The notes below the pieces were generated by a model. That model ran no database searches, was not told where the DNA came from, and worked only from the letters and a program-made list of their open reading frames with translations. Shown here in pieces: positions 16,541 through 24,880 of a stretch of 46,555 nucleotides of DNA. Position numbers and translations under genes: made by a program. The stretch's first letter is position 1, and the number at the start of each line of letters is the position of its first letter. Source of the DNA: Bacillota bacterium (GTDB taxonomy: Bacteria > Bacillota > UBA4882 > UBA8346); NCBI GenBank assembly GCA_023435225.1, contig JAEYRX010000059.1, positions 1 through 46,555 on the forward strand, in the 5' to 3' direction.

Positions 16541-16566
16541 GTAAAAAAACCCGGCAAAAGCCGGGT
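16541..16566 (-). terminator. Rho-independent terminator after rpmA
   Basis: Minus strand: ACCCGGC-TTTT-GCCGGGT followed by a run of Ts. It lies just behind the rpmA stop at 16572 and closes the rplU-prp-rpmA transcript. Confidence 0.92.
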
Positions 16567-16571
16567 CTTTA

Positions 16572-16868
16572 TTATGCTTGTGCTTTAATATTTTCGGGAT
16601 ATATACTTACTTGCTTGTCGGATTTACCAACCCGTTCAAAAGTTACATAACCATCGATTTTAGCGAATAGAGTATCATCTTTGCCGATTCCAACATTATT
16701 ACCGGGATGAAATTTGGTACCTCTTTGCCGAACTAAGATACTACCGGCTGAAACAAACTGTCCGCCAAATCTTTTGACTCCTAAGCGTTGGGCGTTGCTG
16801 TCACGACCATTGCGGGAACTTCCGACCCCTTTCTTATGGGCGAAAAATTGCAGATCAAATTTGAACAT
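16572..16868 (-). CDS. rpmA: 50S ribosomal protein L27
   Basis: Large-subunit protein near the peptidyl-transferase centre. The start MFKFDLQFFAHKKG contains the Firmicute extension; Prp cuts between FF and AHKKG so that mature L27 begins with Ala-His. The rest (GRDSNAQRLGVKRFGGQ, GSILVRQRGTKFHPG) is typical. Prp is encoded immediately upstream, 3 bp away. Confidence 0.98.
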   Translation of the reverse strand: MFKFDLQFFAHKKGVGSSRNGRDSNAQRLGVKRFGGQFVSAGSILVRQRGTKFHPGNNVGIGKDDTLFAKIDGYVTFERVGKSDKQVSIYPENIKAQA

Positions 16869-16871
16869 ATT

Positions 16872-17201
16872 TTACACCTCCACTTCACTTACCTTTAGGT
16901 AGTCGGGATATTGTCTTTCAATTTCTTCTAATCCAATTAACATTACTTTAGAAATCAAGTCGGCTCTCTCATCGTCGACATTATTTACCCACGTACATCC
17001 AAGCCAACCATCTTCAGGATCTTGAATTATGTTTAATTCTAAATCTGTTAATCTTTCTAAAGAAAGAACTGCTGAATGAGTTAAAGCGGAAATACCGGCA
17101 CAAATGATATCAGCGCCTTTTTCAGCATAATTTGCATGTCCGGAACAAGTAAAGCCGGTAATCATTCCATCTTTATCTCTTTTTAAAACTACAGTAACCA
17201 T
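16872..17201 (-). CDS. prp: Ribosomal-processing cysteine protease Prp
   Basis: Cysteine protease that removes the N-terminal extension of L27. The catalytic pair is visible: His in CSGHANYAEKG (near residue 22) and Cys in DIICAGISAL (near 34). Length 109 residues fits. It sits between rplU and rpmA as in B. subtilis (ysxB); the start codon overlaps the rplU stop by one base. Confidence 0.96.
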   Translation of the reverse strand: MVTVVLKRDKDGMITGFTCSGHANYAEKGADIICAGISALTHSAVLSLERLTDLELNIIQDPEDGWLGCTWVNNVDDERADLISKVMLIGLEEIERQYPDYLKVSEVEV

Positions 17202-17584
17202 TAGGCCTCAGCTTGTTCAGCCGGTTCAGCCGGTTCAGCCGGTTCAGTTGCTTTTTTAGCAGTCTTTTTTACTTTTTCGATTTTTTCAATCAGAATACTG
17301 GTAAACGGTTGCCGATGACCATATCGTTTTCTAATATTTTTTTTGGCTTTATAATGAAATACCAAAATTTTCTTATCTTTATCGTGATTTAATATCCGGC
17401 AAGAAACTTTAGCGCCTTCAACAAACGGTGTGCCAATAACGGTTTTTCCTTTATCGTCTCCCAGTAAAAGAACTTTATCAATAACGGTAGTGGAACCAAC
17501 TTCAGCCATCATTTTTTCTACTCTTACCATATCGCCTTCTTGGACCCGGTATTGTTTGCCGCCACATTCAATAATCGCATACAT
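17201..17584 (-). CDS. rplU: 50S ribosomal protein L21
   Basis: Typical L21 core: MYAIIECGGKQYRVQEGD at the start, VLLLGDDKGKTVIGTPFVEGAKV in the middle, VFHYKAKKNIRKRYGHRQPFT near the end. After KIEKVKKTAKK there is an unusual acidic tail TEPAEPAEPAEQAEA encoded by 9-bp tandem repeats (GGTTCAGCC on plus, 17217-17248). Start at 17584 with GGAGGTG 10 nt upstream. The 316-bp gap between it and rng holds tandem repeats. Confidence 0.97.
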   Translation of the reverse strand: MYAIIECGGKQYRVQEGDMVRVEKMMAEVGSTTVIDKVLLLGDDKGKTVIGTPFVEGAKVSCRILNHDKDKKILVFHYKAKKNIRKRYGHRQPFTSILIEKIEKVKKTAKKATEPAEPAEPAEQAEA

Positions 17585-17637
17585 TTTCTCTACACCTCCC
17601 TGCATCAGACTCGCCGACTCGGCACTCTTGATCAGTT

Positions 17638-17782
17638 TAAAGTTTAAAGTCGATAGTTCATAGTTAAAAACTAATTTGAGTTTTTAAGTTTAGTCAATAG
17701 TTGGCAGAAAATAACGGGTTGTTGATTAGGAAAACAAGTTACTTGTTTAAACTATCAACTATTCACTGTCAACTCTCAACTA
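17638..17782. repeat. Inverted arrays of TCAACTAT-type short tandem repeats
   Basis: AGTTTAAAGTTTAAAGTCGATAG-like units at the left and CTATCAACTATTCACTGTCAACTCTCAAC-like units at the right, with 7-bp periodicity, and an AACAAGTAACTTGTT palindrome between. They fill most of the 17585-17900 gap, in the leader of rplU. The remainder (about 17783-17900) is AT-rich with no recognisable gene or site. Confidence 0.6.
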
Positions 17783-17900
17783 AAACGGCCTACTCGCGCG
17801 GTTATATGCTATTCTTCCGAAAAACCAGGGAAGAAATAGTATCAATAATCAATCACCTAAAAAACCACAAAATTAATAATATCATGAGAAACTTGAGAAG

Positions 17901-19586
17901 TCAATCTACAATTACTGCTTTGGCATAAGTTTTAAAGGTTTTCGTTATTAAGGCTTTAATTGTTTTGCCGGTTAAACTTCCTGCATTATCAATATTTATA
18001 ACGTAACCTTCAATCCGGGATATTCCATCATCAGGATTTCCGATATGATTTTCGGTTATTTTTAACTCTACTGTCTCGCCTTCTTTTACCGGCAAAGATA
18101 AAATCTCAATTTCCATTTTGGAACCACTGGCCAGTAAACGTACTTGGTCAAGCTCCAAATTTTCTTGCCCTTTAACAAAAATAGTTTTATTTAAATTCTT
18201 TTCAATTTTGTCAAGATTAGCGCCGCCGGGTCCGATCAAAATGGAGGCGATTTGAGGATTTACACCAAGTAATAAAGCTTCTACCGGTAAGTTATTAGCT
18301 AATTGTTGAATTGAACGAAGAGCTTTTTGAGCATAACTATCCAATGAGGGAATATAACCGGTTCCTTCACATTTCGGACATTCGGTTTGTAAAATCTCCC
18401 GTAAGCTTTGTTTTACTTTTTTTCGGGTCAATTCCAGCAGACCCAAAGATGTAAAACCTAATACATTGACTTTTGTCTTATCTTTTTGAAGTTCAGTTTG
18501 GAATTTAGTAATTACTTTAGCTCTCTCATCGTCGGAAACCATATCGATAAAATCAATAATGATAATCCCACCAAGATTTCTTAAACGAATTTGTTTGGCT
18601 ATTTCTTCGGCAGCCATTAAGTTAGTTTGAAAGACCGTATCTTCCAGGTTGATTGTACCGGTAAATTTACCGGTATTGACATCAATAACGGTTAAAGCTT
18701 CGGTTTGGTCAAAAACCAAATAAGCGCCGGAATCCAGCCAAACCTTTTTTTTGAGCGCTCTTTCCAATTGGGATTCGACATTATATAACTCAAACAATGG
18801 AACTTCATTAGTATATAATTGAATCCGGTTTTTAAAAGAAGGCGCTAAACTTTTAATAAGGTCAATAGCTTTGGAGTAAGCGTCCAAATCATCGATTAAC
18901 AGACGGTTGACTTCTTTGCTTAAATAATCTCGTAAAATCCTATAAAGTAAATCGTGGTCCCGATAAAGCAAAGAAGGACATGGACCTTTTTTAATTTTCT
19001 TGTGAATCTTCTTCCAAACGTTTATCAAAAATTCATAATCACTTTGTAATTCAGCTGCTTCCACATCTTCAGCCGCTGTTCTAATTATCAAACCGGAGCC
19101 TGGGCCTTTAAAAGAATTTGCTATTGCTTTCAACCTTTCCCTTTCGGCCTCATTTTCAATCCGGCGCGAAACGCCTATGTAATCCGTAGTGGGAATCAGA
19201 ACCAGATATCGGCCGGGGATGGTTATTTGAGTAACCACTCTGGCGCCTTTGGTCCCGATTGGTTCTTTTATCATTTGGACCATTATTTCCTGTCCTTCAT
19301 GAAGCAGGTCCTTGATCGAAAGGTTCTTTTGTTCTTCCGTATTTTCATTTTCACTGTCTTTAGAAATTACATCATCAATATAAATAAAGGCATTTTTTTC
19401 TTCACCGATATCAATAAAAGCAGCTTGCATACCCGGTAATACGTTTTCTACTTTTCCCAGATAGATATTACCGGCCCGCCTTTGTTCATCTTGGCGTTCT
19501 ACGGTAAATTCAACCAAATGGCCGTCTTCCAATATAGCCACTCTAATTTCATTAATTCCTATATTAATCATAATATCTTTATTCAT
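17901..19586 (-). CDS. rng: Ribonuclease G/E family endoribonuclease
   Basis: Single-strand endoribonuclease acting in rRNA maturation and mRNA decay. An S1 RNA-binding domain spans about residues 35-125 (GNIYLGKVENVLPGMQAAFIDIG). The catalytic metal-binding aspartates lie in VIDVNTGKFTG (D302) and IIIIDFIDM (D345). The zinc-link CPKC is at C403-C406. The C-terminal part resembles the small domain of RNase G; length 561 is slightly long. The start has GGAGG 7 nt upstream and lies 3 bp behind the preceding gene. Radical-SAM pair - rng - rplU order is widespread in Clostridia. Confidence 0.95.
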   Translation of the reverse strand: MNKDIMINIGINEIRVAILEDGHLVEFTVERQDEQRRAGNIYLGKVENVLPGMQAAFIDIGEEKNAFIYIDDVISKDSENENTEEQKNLSIKDLLHEGQEIMVQMIKEPIGTKGARVVTQITIPGRYLVLIPTTDYIGVSRRIENEAERERLKAIANSFKGPGSGLIIRTAAEDVEAAELQSDYEFLINVWKKIHKKIKKGPCPSLLYRDHDLLYRILRDYLSKEVNRLLIDDLDAYSKAIDLIKSLAPSFKNRIQLYTNEVPLFELYNVESQLERALKKKVWLDSGAYLVFDQTEALTVIDVNTGKFTGTINLEDTVFQTNLMAAEEIAKQIRLRNLGGIIIIDFIDMVSDDERAKVITKFQTELQKDKTKVNVLGFTSLGLLELTRKKVKQSLREILQTECPKCEGTGYIPSLDSYAQKALRSIQQLANNLPVEALLLGVNPQIASILIGPGGANLDKIEKNLNKTIFVKGQENLELDQVRLLASGSKMEIEILSLPVKEGETVELKITENHIGNPDDGISRIEGYVINIDNAGSLTGKTIKALITKTFKTYAKAVIVD

Positions 19587-19589
19587 TAC

Positions 19590-20282
19590 TCATCCTCCGG
19601 CTTTCACAAAATCCAGCGGTTTAGTTATGAAGCCATTCTCTTCATGCCACAAACCGATTCTGGCGATATTCAGGATTTCAGCCGGCTGAGGAATATTAGC
19701 GGTAATGTCCTCGGGACGCAGATGACCACCGCTGCCAATTTCCCCAGTAAAACGAAGTTCCAGAATATCTTGCGCAATCATCTCAGTAGTTAAATTATGC
19801 AGCCAGGGACGAATGTTTACTAATTTTTGATCGCCTTTAGTGCGGCGTTCGATAATAAACTCAGATAATTCCAACAGACCGTTTAACCAATTATTGATTT
19901 TTTGTTGGTCTTCAGGATCAATTTTTAAAAGTACCGAGTAAGCAGCCCGATTAATTACTGCATTTAATGGTTTAACATGATGCTTGATTTCAACAATTGC
20001 TAAAATCCTTATATCAACAGGTAATGCTTTATTAAGAAGTTCTTTGATATCTCCCGGTTCATAATATTGGGTTAAAGAAAAATCCAGATATTCATCATTA
20101 CTGCTTACTCCTACCGCTAAAGCCGGACCAAAGCTAAGCTTAGGATGAGGATGAAATCCTTCGGAAAACGCCAGCGGAATCTTACTGCGCCGGAAAGCCC
20201 GTTCTATAGTACGCATTAATTCCAAATGCGATAAATATTTTAGTTTTTTTTCCTTACTAAATCTTAAACGATAATCAAACAT
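19590..20282 (-). CDS. DUF2344 / TIGR03936 radical-SAM-linked protein
   Basis: Member of the DUF2344 family, nearly always encoded next to, or fused to, a B12-binding radical SAM protein. Recognised by RLRFSKEKKLKYLSHLEL, RAFRRSKIPLAFSEGFHPHP and LSFGPALAVGV. Function is unknown; proximity to rng and ribosomal genes suggests RNA or ribosome modification. The ATG at 20282 is chosen: it overlaps the upstream stop by 8 bp and has TTGGTG just before it. Confidence 0.88.
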   Translation of the reverse strand: MFDYRLRFSKEKKLKYLSHLELMRTIERAFRRSKIPLAFSEGFHPHPKLSFGPALAVGVSSNDEYLDFSLTQYYEPGDIKELLNKALPVDIRILAIVEIKHHVKPLNAVINRAAYSVLLKIDPEDQQKINNWLNGLLELSEFIIERRTKGDQKLVNIRPWLHNLTTEMIAQDILELRFTGEIGSGGHLRPEDITANIPQPAEILNIARIGLWHEENGFITKPLDFVKAGG

Positions 20283-22149
20283 TTTTGGCACCAACTATTC
20301 TTTTTCCAACTTTTAAGGTGGGACAAACTCCACAACCTGCACAAGACTTATCCATCCGGCAGTCTTGAGTTAAAAGGTTCAAATCGGCTTTTTCATTTTC
20401 CTGTTTCAAAAATTCGGTAGAAACCCCACTTTTAATATGTGACCAAGGTAATATTTGTTCCGGAGACCGGCCGCCGGTGTAAAAATCCGGATCCAGGTTG
20501 TTTTCCTGAAAAACATCCAGCCATAATCGATAATTAAAATGGTCGCTCCATCCGTCGAATTGAGCTCCTTTTTGCCACGCCCGGCAAATGATTGTGGCTA
20601 ATCTCCGGTCGCCCCTGGAAAAAACCCCTTCCATTCTACTCATAAATGGATCATGCCAATTTAATTCCAAATGCCGGCCCCGAAGATGTTCTTGAAGATA
20701 ACGCTGTTTTTCCATGGTTTCAGCGACTGATATTTGCGCCCGCCATTGGAATGGAGTATGTGGTTTTGGTACAAAGGTTGATATACTTACCGTAACCCGA
20801 AGGGCATTAGTCCGGGGATGGATCTGTTTGCCGATTTTTAAAACCGCTTGTGCTAACTCAACTATCCCGGCCAAATCAGCTTCCGTTTCTGTGGGCAATC
20901 CTATCATGAAATAAAGTTTGATCTTTTGCCAACCGGATTTGAAAGCGGCTTCAGCGGCGGTTAATAAATCGGTAGAGGTAACACCTTTATTGATTACATT
21001 GCGAAGCCGATCGGTTCCGGCCTCAGGAGCAAAAGTAAGACTGCCTTTTCGGGCGCTTTGAAATTTTGCCGCCAAATCAACTGAAAATGAGTCTATTCGT
21101 AATGAAGGTAAAGAGACATTGACACCAAGAGGATTAAAACAGCCGCAAGTATTGGTGATTAAATTCTGAATTTCACTGTAGTCGGCACTACTCAAAGAAG
21201 TTAATGACAATTCCTCATAACCGCTGTCCGCCACCAAATTTTGCAGTGATTCCAAAATAGCGGCCGGTTTTTTTTCCCGGACCGGCCGGTAAATCATCCC
21301 GGCCTGACAAAAACGGCATCCCCTGGTACAACCTCGTTGAATCTCATAGGCTACTCGATCGTGAACAATATCAAGGTAAGGAACCAACCATTTTTTGGGA
21401 AAAAAGGCATCGGTTAGTTCACCTACTACCGCTCTGGTAGGGTAATGACCGGTTAATGATTTGATTTCATTGATAGTTCCGTCTTGATTATAATTGACCA
21501 AAAAGTGTGACGGCACATAAAGGCCTGGAATTTTTTCCAGGTCTTTAAACAACTCTCCTTTGGCGGTTTGGCCTTTTTTCCAGCGGGAAATACGTTCTAA
21601 AACTTCCGGAAGTACTTCTTCGGCTTCTCCAATTAAAAAACAATCAAAAAAATCGGCTACCGGTTCCGGATTAAAAACAGATGGTCCGCCACCGATGATT
21701 ATCGGCTGATTTCGGTCACGGTCCTTACTTAATAAAGGGATCCGGCCAAACTCAAGAATAGTTAAGATATTGGTATAGCTTAATTCATATTGCAGCGAAA
21801 ACCCGACTACATCAAACTCCTTTAAACTGCGTTTGTTTTCCAAAGTAAAAAGAGGTTGATCAAGATCCCTTAATAATTTTTGAAAATCCGGCCACGGGGC
21901 ATAAACACGTTCAGCCAACATCCCGGGTTGAGAGTTAATTAATTCATAAAGGATTCTCAATCCTAAATGCGAAAGACCAATTTCATATACATCAGGAAAA
22001 GCTAAAGCGACTTTAAGGTCAACCGATGACCAATCTTTGATTTGAATATTATACTCGGCTCCAATATAACGACCAGGCTTTGTTACTTTGTTTAAGTTTC
22101 TTTCAATGATACTCCATGAGATATTATTCTGTTCTTCAACCAAATTCAT
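20275..22149 (-). CDS. TIGR03960-type B12-binding radical SAM protein
   Basis: Radical SAM enzyme with the cluster motif CTRGCRFCQAG near residue 275, preceded by a cobalamin-binding-like domain (ALAFPDVYEIGLSHLGLRIL, GGPSVFNPEPVADFFDCFLIGEAEE). After the TIM barrel (FAPEAGTDRLR, KLYFMIGLPTE) the C-terminus has extra cysteines (CRMDKSCAGCGVCP), possibly a second cluster. Substrate unknown. Start with GGAGG 3-4 nt before the ATG. It forms one operon with the DUF2344 gene and rng. Confidence 0.9.
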   Translation of the reverse strand: MNLVEEQNNISWSIIERNLNKVTKPGRYIGAEYNIQIKDWSSVDLKVALAFPDVYEIGLSHLGLRILYELINSQPGMLAERVYAPWPDFQKLLRDLDQPLFTLENKRSLKEFDVVGFSLQYELSYTNILTILEFGRIPLLSKDRDRNQPIIIGGGPSVFNPEPVADFFDCFLIGEAEEVLPEVLERISRWKKGQTAKGELFKDLEKIPGLYVPSHFLVNYNQDGTINEIKSLTGHYPTRAVVGELTDAFFPKKWLVPYLDIVHDRVAYEIQRGCTRGCRFCQAGMIYRPVREKKPAAILESLQNLVADSGYEELSLTSLSSADYSEIQNLITNTCGCFNPLGVNVSLPSLRIDSFSVDLAAKFQSARKGSLTFAPEAGTDRLRNVINKGVTSTDLLTAAEAAFKSGWQKIKLYFMIGLPTETEADLAGIVELAQAVLKIGKQIHPRTNALRVTVSISTFVPKPHTPFQWRAQISVAETMEKQRYLQEHLRGRHLELNWHDPFMSRMEGVFSRGDRRLATIICRAWQKGAQFDGWSDHFNYRLWLDVFQENNLDPDFYTGGRSPEQILPWSHIKSGVSTEFLKQENEKADLNLLTQDCRMDKSCAGCGVCPTLKVGKRIVGAKNV

Positions 22150-22245
22150 TTTCCTCCAAAATCAACCAAAAATTAATGCAGGATTATTCTATCTCAGCTG
22201 ACAGTAATCTGCAAGGTTAAATCCACTTATCTATTAATTAAAATG

Positions 22246-22327
22246 CTGTCGATGCTTGTCGGATAGAATGAAGTTTATTTTATAATTCATATTTGCATAA
22301 TACACAGCGGAAGCTGGCGTGGACGAC
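22246..22327. repeat. REP-like hairpin element, copy 2 (chimeric)
   Basis: Begins CTGTCGATGCTTGTCGG and ends ACAGCGGAAGCTGGCGTGGACGAC, but the left stem arm is replaced by GAATGAAGTTTATTTT...TATTTGCAT, which resembles part of palindrome B of the composite element (compare 36375-36410). A mosaic of two repeat families. Confidence 0.6.
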
Positions 22328-22340
22328 TATCGAAAAAATT

Positions 22341-22414
22341 CTATCGATGCTTGTCGTTCACCCAGCTTTATTTTCAAACTTTCAAATACACAGCGGAAGC
22401 TGGCGTGGACGACT
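22341..22414. repeat. REP-like hairpin element, copy 3
   Basis: Best-preserved copy: GTCGTTCACCCAGC (22352-22366) pairs with GCTGGCGTGGACGAC (22399-22413) with one bulge and one G-T pair. It lies in tandem with copy 2 and its last bases form the TAG stop of spoIVFB. Confidence 0.75.
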
Positions 22415-23318
22415 AGTTAATTTTTCTATTAATAGATATCTCCGTTTCCGGCAAGAGCGCTCTTTTAAAAGTTGTGTCAAACCCATTTTCAATTAATAAT
22501 GTCCAGGCTAAGTCTTCATTTATTATATGCATTTTTTGCTGATTATCTTGGAGGAAAAACAACAGATTTTCATTTGTACCATAATATTGTAAAGGAACTC
22601 TTAAAAGAGTTTCCGGTAACACAAAGATTGGTTTTATTGTTAAAAAACCTTTCTTAGCCCGCTGTTTTCTTTTATGTTGTAAAGAACGCCATAGTAAATT
22701 TAAATCCGGTTTTTTAAAATATAAGGCATGCAATAATGTAAAAATACCTAATAGAAAATAAAAAGCTCCTCCCGAGTCGGAAATAATCCTATTAATTCCT
22801 AATCCTAAAAATAAAACACCAAGTACTATCGAGATAATTCTTAAAATATAGGTTGAAGTTGATAAACCCCATTTTTTATTTAAATAGGCATGAAGAAGTT
22901 TGCTTCCGTCCAATGGCAAAACCGGAATTAAATTCACTGTTCCTAATAACAGGTTAACCTGCCCCCAAAATTGTAAATACTGATTTTGAATTCCCAGTAA
23001 CTTTAGATAGATTACGCCGGTTGCCAATAAAAAGTTGGAAATAGGACCGGCCAATGCTATTATTGTTTCTGCTAGGGGATCAAGTAAAAATGACGGATTT
23101 ATACGCAGACAACCACCCAATGGGTTAAAACTTAACTCTTCGACGCGGTAACCTAAAAGTTCACTGCAAAAAATATGCGATAATTCATGGATAGCTAATG
23201 AAATTAGAAGTAAAACAAAGATTAATAAATTACTATGAAAAAGACTTAAAGCTAAAATAGAAAAAAAAATCACTACCGATATTAAATTGGTGCGAATTTT
23301 AAAATTATATTCCGGCAT
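22413..23318 (-). CDS. spoIVFB: SpoIVFB-like site-2 metalloprotease (M50)
   Basis: Intramembrane zinc protease that in B. subtilis cleaves pro-sigma-K in the mother cell. Zinc motif HELSH at residues 44-48 and third ligand in LPLDG (D137), embedded in several hydrophobic helices (about residues 12-30, 33-52, 85-108, 120-132, 155-180, 190-205). The C-terminal soluble part may hold a degenerate CBS-like segment. Directly follows spoIVFA. The stop codon is formed by the REP-like hairpin at 22341-22414. The ribosome-binding site is weak, consistent with coupling to spoIVFA 4 bp upstream. Confidence 0.93.
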   Translation of the reverse strand: MPEYNFKIRTNLISVVIFFSILALSLFHSNLLIFVLLLISLAIHELSHIFCSELLGYRVEELSFNPLGGCLRINPSFLLDPLAETIIALAGPISNFLLATGVIYLKLLGIQNQYLQFWGQVNLLLGTVNLIPVLPLDGSKLLHAYLNKKWGLSTSTYILRIISIVLGVLFLGLGINRIISDSGGAFYFLLGIFTLLHALYFKKPDLNLLWRSLQHKRKQRAKKGFLTIKPIFVLPETLLRVPLQYYGTNENLLFFLQDNQQKMHIINEDLAWTLLIENGFDTTFKRALLPETEISINRKIN

Positions 23319-23322
23319 TTGA

Positions 23323-24093
23323 TTAGCTCGCTAAAACCGATAAAGGATCGATTGGTTGTTCGTATTCTCTTATCTCCAGTAATAAAATAGGACCTTTTTC
23401 TTGGCCGGGCCGACCGATTTTAGCTATTGGCTGTCCGGTTTTAACAACCTGCCCAACAGCGATATTTGTATTACCCAAATAATGATACACGGAAGACCAG
23501 CCGTCTCCATGGTCGATGATTACCTCCCACCCTTGTTCCGGTTGATGATTAAGTCTAATTATCGTACCGTCAGCTATAGCCATAACCGGAGTTCCGGGTG
23601 TTGCCGAAATCAGAATACCGGTGCTGAATTCTCTTGTTTTTTGGTTTTCATTATAACGCCAGCCGTAGCCTTTAATAATATTTCCTTGAACCGGCCATAC
23701 CGGATTAGTTAATTTTTGGCGCTCTTTAAAAGTATTTTCGGGGCTGATATTTTTAGCAACCTCTTCTACCCGGACCAGATTACCGGCATTGGTCACAATG
23801 CTTTGGTATAATTTTGTTCTGGAAATCCAACCAAATGTGTCTTCGGTTGAGGCGTTTACTGCATAATGAAAGCGTTTTACCGCCCATTGAGCCCAGGGGA
23901 AGTCGCTTTTGGTTAAGATTAACAGCAGAATTAAACATCCGATAGTGACGATGCTCTGAAAAAGTAACTTTATAAAAAAAGGAGGCATTGCTTCTTCGGT
24001 TAAATTTGATTCATCAATTGAACTTGAATCCGGGTCTGACTCGGTGGGGCTATGCTCCTTATCAAAATCGTAGAGTTCACTGTTTTTAATCAT
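23323..24093 (-). CDS. spoIVFA: SpoIVFA-like M23-domain membrane protein
   Basis: Partner and regulator of SpoIVFB. Acidic N-terminus, one transmembrane helix (about residues 42-62), a linker, then a LytM/M23 domain (VWPVQGNIIKGYGWRYN, GTPVMAIADGTIIRLN, VVKTGQPIAKIGRPG). Zinc ligands are degenerate: the first His/Asp region reads STGILISATPG and the usual C-terminal HxH reads ILLLEI, so it is probably not an active peptidase, as in B. subtilis SpoIVFA. The second ATG (24093) fits AGAGGGG better than the first (24096). Confidence 0.92.
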   Translation of the reverse strand: MIKNSELYDFDKEHSPTESDPDSSSIDESNLTEEAMPPFFIKLLFQSIVTIGCLILLLILTKSDFPWAQWAVKRFHYAVNASTEDTFGWISRTKLYQSIVTNAGNLVRVEEVAKNISPENTFKERQKLTNPVWPVQGNIIKGYGWRYNENQKTREFSTGILISATPGTPVMAIADGTIIRLNHQPEQGWEVIIDHGDGWSSVYHYLGNTNIAVGQVVKTGQPIAKIGRPGQEKGPILLLEIREYEQPIDPLSVLAS

Positions 24094-24156
24094 CATACTC
24101 CCCTCTTTCTTAACTATTTATATGGAAGAGAAAGCTTGGCTAGAACTGAAATGAAA

Positions 24157-24203
24157 TTGACAAATGATAATTGAAAATTGAGAATTGACCATTAAGAATT
24201 GTT
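24157..24203. repeat. AATTGATAATTGA-type short tandem repeat
   Basis: Seven-bp units: AATTGAC, AAATGAT, AATTGAA, AATTGAG, AATTGAC, ATTAAGA. Part of the 301-bp gap 24097-24397, which also holds the terminator at 24214-24252 and a REP-like hairpin at 24281-24349. Confidence 0.65.
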
Positions 24204-24213
24204 AAAAAAAACT

Positions 24214-24252
24214 AAAAAATCCATACTCATTTAAGTAAGTACGGATTTTTTT
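24214..24252. terminator. Bidirectional-looking terminator
   Basis: AAAAAATCCATACT and AGTACGGATTTTTT form a long stem with one mismatch around a 10-bp loop. Runs of A and T on both sides allow action in either direction; on the minus strand it would end the ferredoxin transcript before spoIVFA. Confidence 0.8.
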
Positions 24253-24280
24253 AAATCAAAAGAATATTTTCAACCAAGAA

Positions 24281-24349
24281 AATGCCGTTCACCCAGCACT
24301 TATTTTCATACTTTCAGCTGCACAGCTGAAGCTGGCGCGGACAAGTACG
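24281..24349. repeat. REP-like hairpin element, copy 4
   Basis: CCGTTCACCCAGC pairs with GCTGGCGCGGAC; the centre TTATTTTCATACTTTCAG matches copies 1 and 3. Lies about 50 bp behind the ferredoxin stop. Confidence 0.7.
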
Positions 24350-24397
24350 TTAAAAAATGTCTAGGGACTTGCTCAAGGTTTATAAAAACCTTATACT

Positions 24398-24586
24398 TTA
24401 ATTGGTTTCTATGGCATCGGTAGGACAACCATCGGCAGCTTCTTGTACACATTCTTCCAAATCCTGATCTACCGGTTCATCGGAAGTTTCTGCTTTTTCA
24501 TCGTCATTCCAATTAAAAATCTCCGGGCAACTTGAGACACAAAGACCGCAACTAATACATAAATCTTGATCAACCTTGACTTCCAT
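24398..24586 (-). CDS. Single-cluster [4Fe-4S] ferredoxin
   Basis: Small acidic electron carrier (62 residues). KVDQDLCISCGLCVSSCPEIF gives three or four ligands, and ADGCPTDAI near the C-terminus supplies the last; the second cluster motif is reduced to an isolated cysteine (EECVQEA) that may form a disulfide. Similar to Thermotoga/Desulfovibrio-type ferredoxins. The ATG at 24586 is chosen with AGGGG 9 nt upstream. Monocistronic by appearance, with a terminator downstream. It could serve the hydrogenases or the activase operon next door, but that is inference. The 276 bp upstream carry two repeat elements and no gene. Confidence 0.93.
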   Translation of the reverse strand: MEVKVDQDLCISCGLCVSSCPEIFNWNDDEKAETSDEPVDQDLEECVQEAADGCPTDAIETN

Positions 24587-24695
24587 TATGATCATCCCCT
24601 ATTTGTAATTTCAGAATTTAACAATTCTCTCATTCGCCTAAATATTATCCCAAAAAAGAAAACGAACTATTCATTAGAAATATAGTCCGCCGGAT

Positions 24696-24719
24696 CTCTG
24701 TGTCCTCTGTGTACTCTGG
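24696..24719. repeat. CTCTGTGT short tandem repeat, short copy
   Basis: TCTCTGTGTCCTCTGTGTACTC, related to 11474-11526 and 45082-45134 but without an inverted arm. A nearby GGCTAAAGCC palindrome (24744-24753) is also present. Confidence 0.55.
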
Positions 24720-24790
24720 TTAAATGTAAATCTTTTAGTTCAGGCTAAAGCCCGGTAGTAGGATAAAACAAAAAATTAATTCAATTTATA

Positions 24791-24880
24791 TAATTGAGGG
24801 ATTTTCATAACTAGAAAATTTAACATTCCGATACAATATATTGATAGCCACATCTAGGCCATTCACTTAAACTCCCTTAA
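24791..24880. mobile_element. TIR hairpin element (family 2), internally deleted copy
   Basis: TAATTGAGGGATTTTCATAA at the left matches the left terminus at 45179, and GATACAATATATTGATAG...CATCTAGG matches the core. The right half is mostly missing and rejoined at AAACTCCCTTAA. That remnant encodes the last four codons and contributes to the 3' end of the DNA glycosylase gene. Confidence 0.65.

Noticed and set aside
22246..24349. Repeated CACAGCGGAAGCTGGCG units as a CRISPR-like array
   Set aside because: Only four dispersed copies with no regular spacing and no spacers; they fold as hairpins and fit a REP-like family.
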